This document shows, one piece after another, positions 14,161 to 15,397 of a DNA stretch of 15,397 bases. Origin of the DNA: ZC4RG30 sp964455685 (GTDB taxonomy: Bacteria; Pseudomonadota; Gammaproteobacteria; Steroidobacterales; Steroidobacteraceae); contig CAYVZE010000065.1 in assembly GCA_964455685.1 (NCBI GenBank), positions 1 through 15,397 of the forward strand, written 5' to 3'. Below the pieces are notes generated by a model. The model did no database searches, was not told the DNA's origin, and was given only the letters and a program-made list of their open reading frames with translations. The translations under genes were made by a program, and so were the position numbers. Numbering within the stretch: the stretch's first letter is position 1; the number at the start of each line of letters is the position of its first letter.

Positions 14161-15063
14161 TCAGTTCTTTGCCAGGCCGGCCTGGCTCATCACCTCGGCG
14201 GCAAAGTCTTCCTGCTTCTTCTCGATGCCGGCACCCACCTCGAGGCGGGCAAAGCGCGTGACCTTCGCCTTCGCGCCCTCCAGCAGCTTCGCCACGCTCA
14301 CCTTGTCGTCCTTCACGAACGGCTGGCCGAGCAGGGTGATCTCGTTCAGCCACTTGTTCAGGCCGCCCTCGACGATCTTCACCAGGATGTTGTCGGGCTT
14401 GTTGCGGTTCTTCTCGTCGTTCTTGAGCTGCTCGACGCGGATGTCGCGCTCCTTCGCCTTGGCCTCCTCGGGCACGTCGGCGGCGGAGAGGTACTGCGGG
14501 TTGCTGGCCGCCACGTGCATGGCGAGGTCCTTGGCCAGGGTCTCGTCACCGCCCTCCAGCGCCACCAGGGCACCGATGCGACTGCCGTGCAGGTAGCTGC
14601 CCAGCAGGCCGGTGGTCTCCACGCGCTCGAAGCGGCGCACCGAGATGTTCTCGCCGATCTTGGCGATCAGCGCGCGGCGGCGCTCATCGACAGTCTCGCC
14701 GGAGGACAGCTTCAGACCCGACAGCGCCTCGACATCGGCGGGCTTGCCGGCCAGGGCCACCTGCGCCACTTCCTTCGCGAAGGAGGTGAAGTCGTCACCA
14801 CGGGCGACGAAGTCGGTCTCGCTGTTGACCTCGACCAGCACGGCGGCCTTGCCGTCGGCGGCCAGGGCCAGCGCGATCACGCCCTCGGCGGCCACGCGGC
14901 CGGCCTTCTTGTCGGCCTTGGCCAGGCCCTGCTTGCGCATCAGCTCGGCCGCGGCATCCAGGTCGCCGGCGGTCTCCACCAGCGCCTTCTTGCACTCCAT
15001 CATGCCGGCGCCAGTGCGCTCGCGCAGCTGGCGGACCAGGTCAGCGGTAATCGCGACGCTCAT
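14161..15063 (-). CDS. tsf: Translation elongation factor Ts
   Basis: EF-Ts is the guanine-nucleotide exchange factor that recharges EF-Tu by displacing GDP. The protein has 300 residues, against 283 in E. coli. An N-terminal UBA-like helical domain (about 5-42, VRQLRERTGAGMMECKKAL) docks on EF-Tu. NSETDFVAR (80-88) carries Asp84 and Phe85, equivalent to E. coli Asp80 and Phe81, which wedge into the EF-Tu magnesium site. The two core subdomains follow to about 280 and include LGSYLHGSRIGALVALEGG. VKDDKVSVAKLLEGA lies in the C-terminal module. The ATG at 15063 shares one base with the rpsB stop (TGATG). GGGGAGG, 6 bases upstream, supports it. A TTG at 15066 would add one residue and is less likely. 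A terminator follows the gene. Confidence 0.97.
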   Translation of the reverse strand: MSVAITADLVRQLRERTGAGMMECKKALVETAGDLDAAAELMRKQGLAKADKKAGRVAAEGVIALALAADGKAAVLVEVNSETDFVARGDDFTSFAKEVAQVALAGKPADVEALSGLKLSSGETVDERRRALIAKIGENISVRRFERVETTGLLGSYLHGSRIGALVALEGGDETLAKDLAMHVAASNPQYLSAADVPEEAKAKERDIRVEQLKNDEKNRNKPDNILVKIVEGGLNKWLNEITLLGQPFVKDDKVSVAKLLEGAKAKVTRFARLEVGAGIEKKQEDFAAEVMSQAGLAKN

Positions 15064-15397
15064 CAACGGCCTCCCCGGCGGGCACCGCCCGCAGGACCGG
15101 AACGGCGACGCTGGCCGCTGGGAATCTGCTCCTTGCCACCCTCCGGCACCGCCAGCGCAGCCTCGTCGAGGTCCGGATCCACGGCCGGGGCCGGGGCACC
15201 ATTGGCCTCGGCCTCGACGGCCGCCGCACGGGCAGGCTTGCGGCGCACGGCAGCCTGCGGGCGGCCACGGCCGCGGCCGGCCGGCGGACGGCGCGGGGCA
15301 CCGGACTCGTCGAGCTCGACGAAGTCGTCCTCGCCCACCAGCACCTGCGGCACGGCAGCCTTGCCCTCGAGCACGGCATCGGCCACGGCCGAGGCGT
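15063..15397 (-). CDS. rpsB: 30S ribosomal protein S2, 3' part, with long low-complexity C-terminal tail
   Basis: Only the last 110 codons are present, as the gene begins beyond base 15397. The first residues visible, ASAVADAVLEGKAAV, followed by GEDDFVELDE, align with the C-terminal end of E. coli S2 (AVAATVREGR to ESFVEAE). Normal S2 proteins finish about there. Here the frame continues for 80 more residues: first basic and Gly/Pro/Arg-rich (PPAGRGRGRP, then RRKPARA), then acidic (VDPDLDEAALAVPE), then basic again (SGQRRRSG, ending ARRGGR). It stops in TGA overlapping the tsf ATG by one base, and its last codons contain the tsf ribosome-binding site. The family call rests on the short S2 match plus the universal rpsB-tsf order. 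The function of the tail is unknown. Confidence 0.9.
   Translation of the reverse strand, partial: ASAVADAVLEGKAAVPQVLVGEDDFVELDESGAPRRPPAGRGRGRPQAAVRRKPARAAAVEAEANGAPAPAVDPDLDEAALAVPEGGKEQIPSGQRRRSGPAGGARRGGR
15070..15076 (-). promoter_or_regulatory. tsf ribosome-binding site inside the rpsB tail
   Basis: GGGGAGG lies 6 bases before the tsf ATG at 15063 and inside the last codons of rpsB (encoding Arg-Gly-Gly). It decides the tsf start in favour of ATG over the adjacent TTG. It also shows that rpsB and tsf are packed with no spacer. Confidence 0.75.

Noticed and set aside
1..15397. Mobile element, CRISPR array, tRNA/rRNA, toxin-antitoxin, phage or defence system
   Set aside because: I saw no transposase, integrase, terminal repeats, regular spaced repeats or RNA-gene motifs. 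The whole window is a conserved housekeeping cluster with uniform base composition apart from short junctions.

Overview
This window is a conserved housekeeping block from a GC-rich gammaproteobacterium. I found no novel system in it. All sixteen supported genes lie on the minus strand, so transcription runs from high to low coordinates. The order is rpsB (3' part), tsf, pyrH, frr, uppS, cdsA, dxr, rseP, bamA, skp, lpxD, fabZ, lpxA, lpxB, rnhB and dnaE (5' part). This is the classic gammaproteobacterial 'bamA/lpx' neighbourhood. The sub-order frr-uppS-cdsA-dxr-rseP is the one I associate with Pseudomonas and Xanthomonas-type genomes rather than Escherichia, where dxr precedes uppS. GC content is very high by eye, with strong G/C at third codon positions. 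A Xanthomonadales/Lysobacterales-like or other high-GC gammaproteobacterium fits, but the sequence alone does not fix the genus.

Layout in reading direction (right to left). 15397-14161: rpsB (ribosomal protein S2) with an unusual low-complexity C-terminal tail, overlapping tsf (EF-Ts) by one base. 14117-14092: a clear Rho-independent terminator, followed only 24 bases later by pyrH (UMP kinase). 14067-12771: pyrH and frr (ribosome recycling factor). 12736-8633: uppS, cdsA, dxr and rseP, joined by three successive ATGA stop/start overlaps. 8630-5635: bamA and skp, the outer-membrane protein assembly pair. 5615-2087: lpxD, fabZ, lpxA and lpxB, the early lipid A pathway plus the fatty-acid dehydratase that competes for its substrate. 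1922-1: rnhB and the first 428 codons of dnaE. The only sizeable non-coding gap within the tract from pyrH to dnaE is the 164 bases between lpxB and rnhB, which holds an inverted repeat and a weak promoter-like site.

The genes join three themes: translation (S2, EF-Ts, RRF), envelope building (undecaprenyl diphosphate and isoprenoid precursors, CDP-diacylglycerol, the sigma-E protease RseP, BamA and Skp, lipid A synthesis), and nucleic-acid metabolism (UMP kinase, RNase HII, DNA polymerase III alpha). Tight spacing and overlaps suggest long polycistronic transcripts with translational coupling. The observations most worth a second look are the 80-residue S2 tail, the tsf/pyrH terminator that leaves almost no room for a pyrH promoter, the Asn in the LpxA acyl-chain ruler position, the TTG start of lpxA, and the AT-rich, Shine-Dalgarno-poor start of dnaE.
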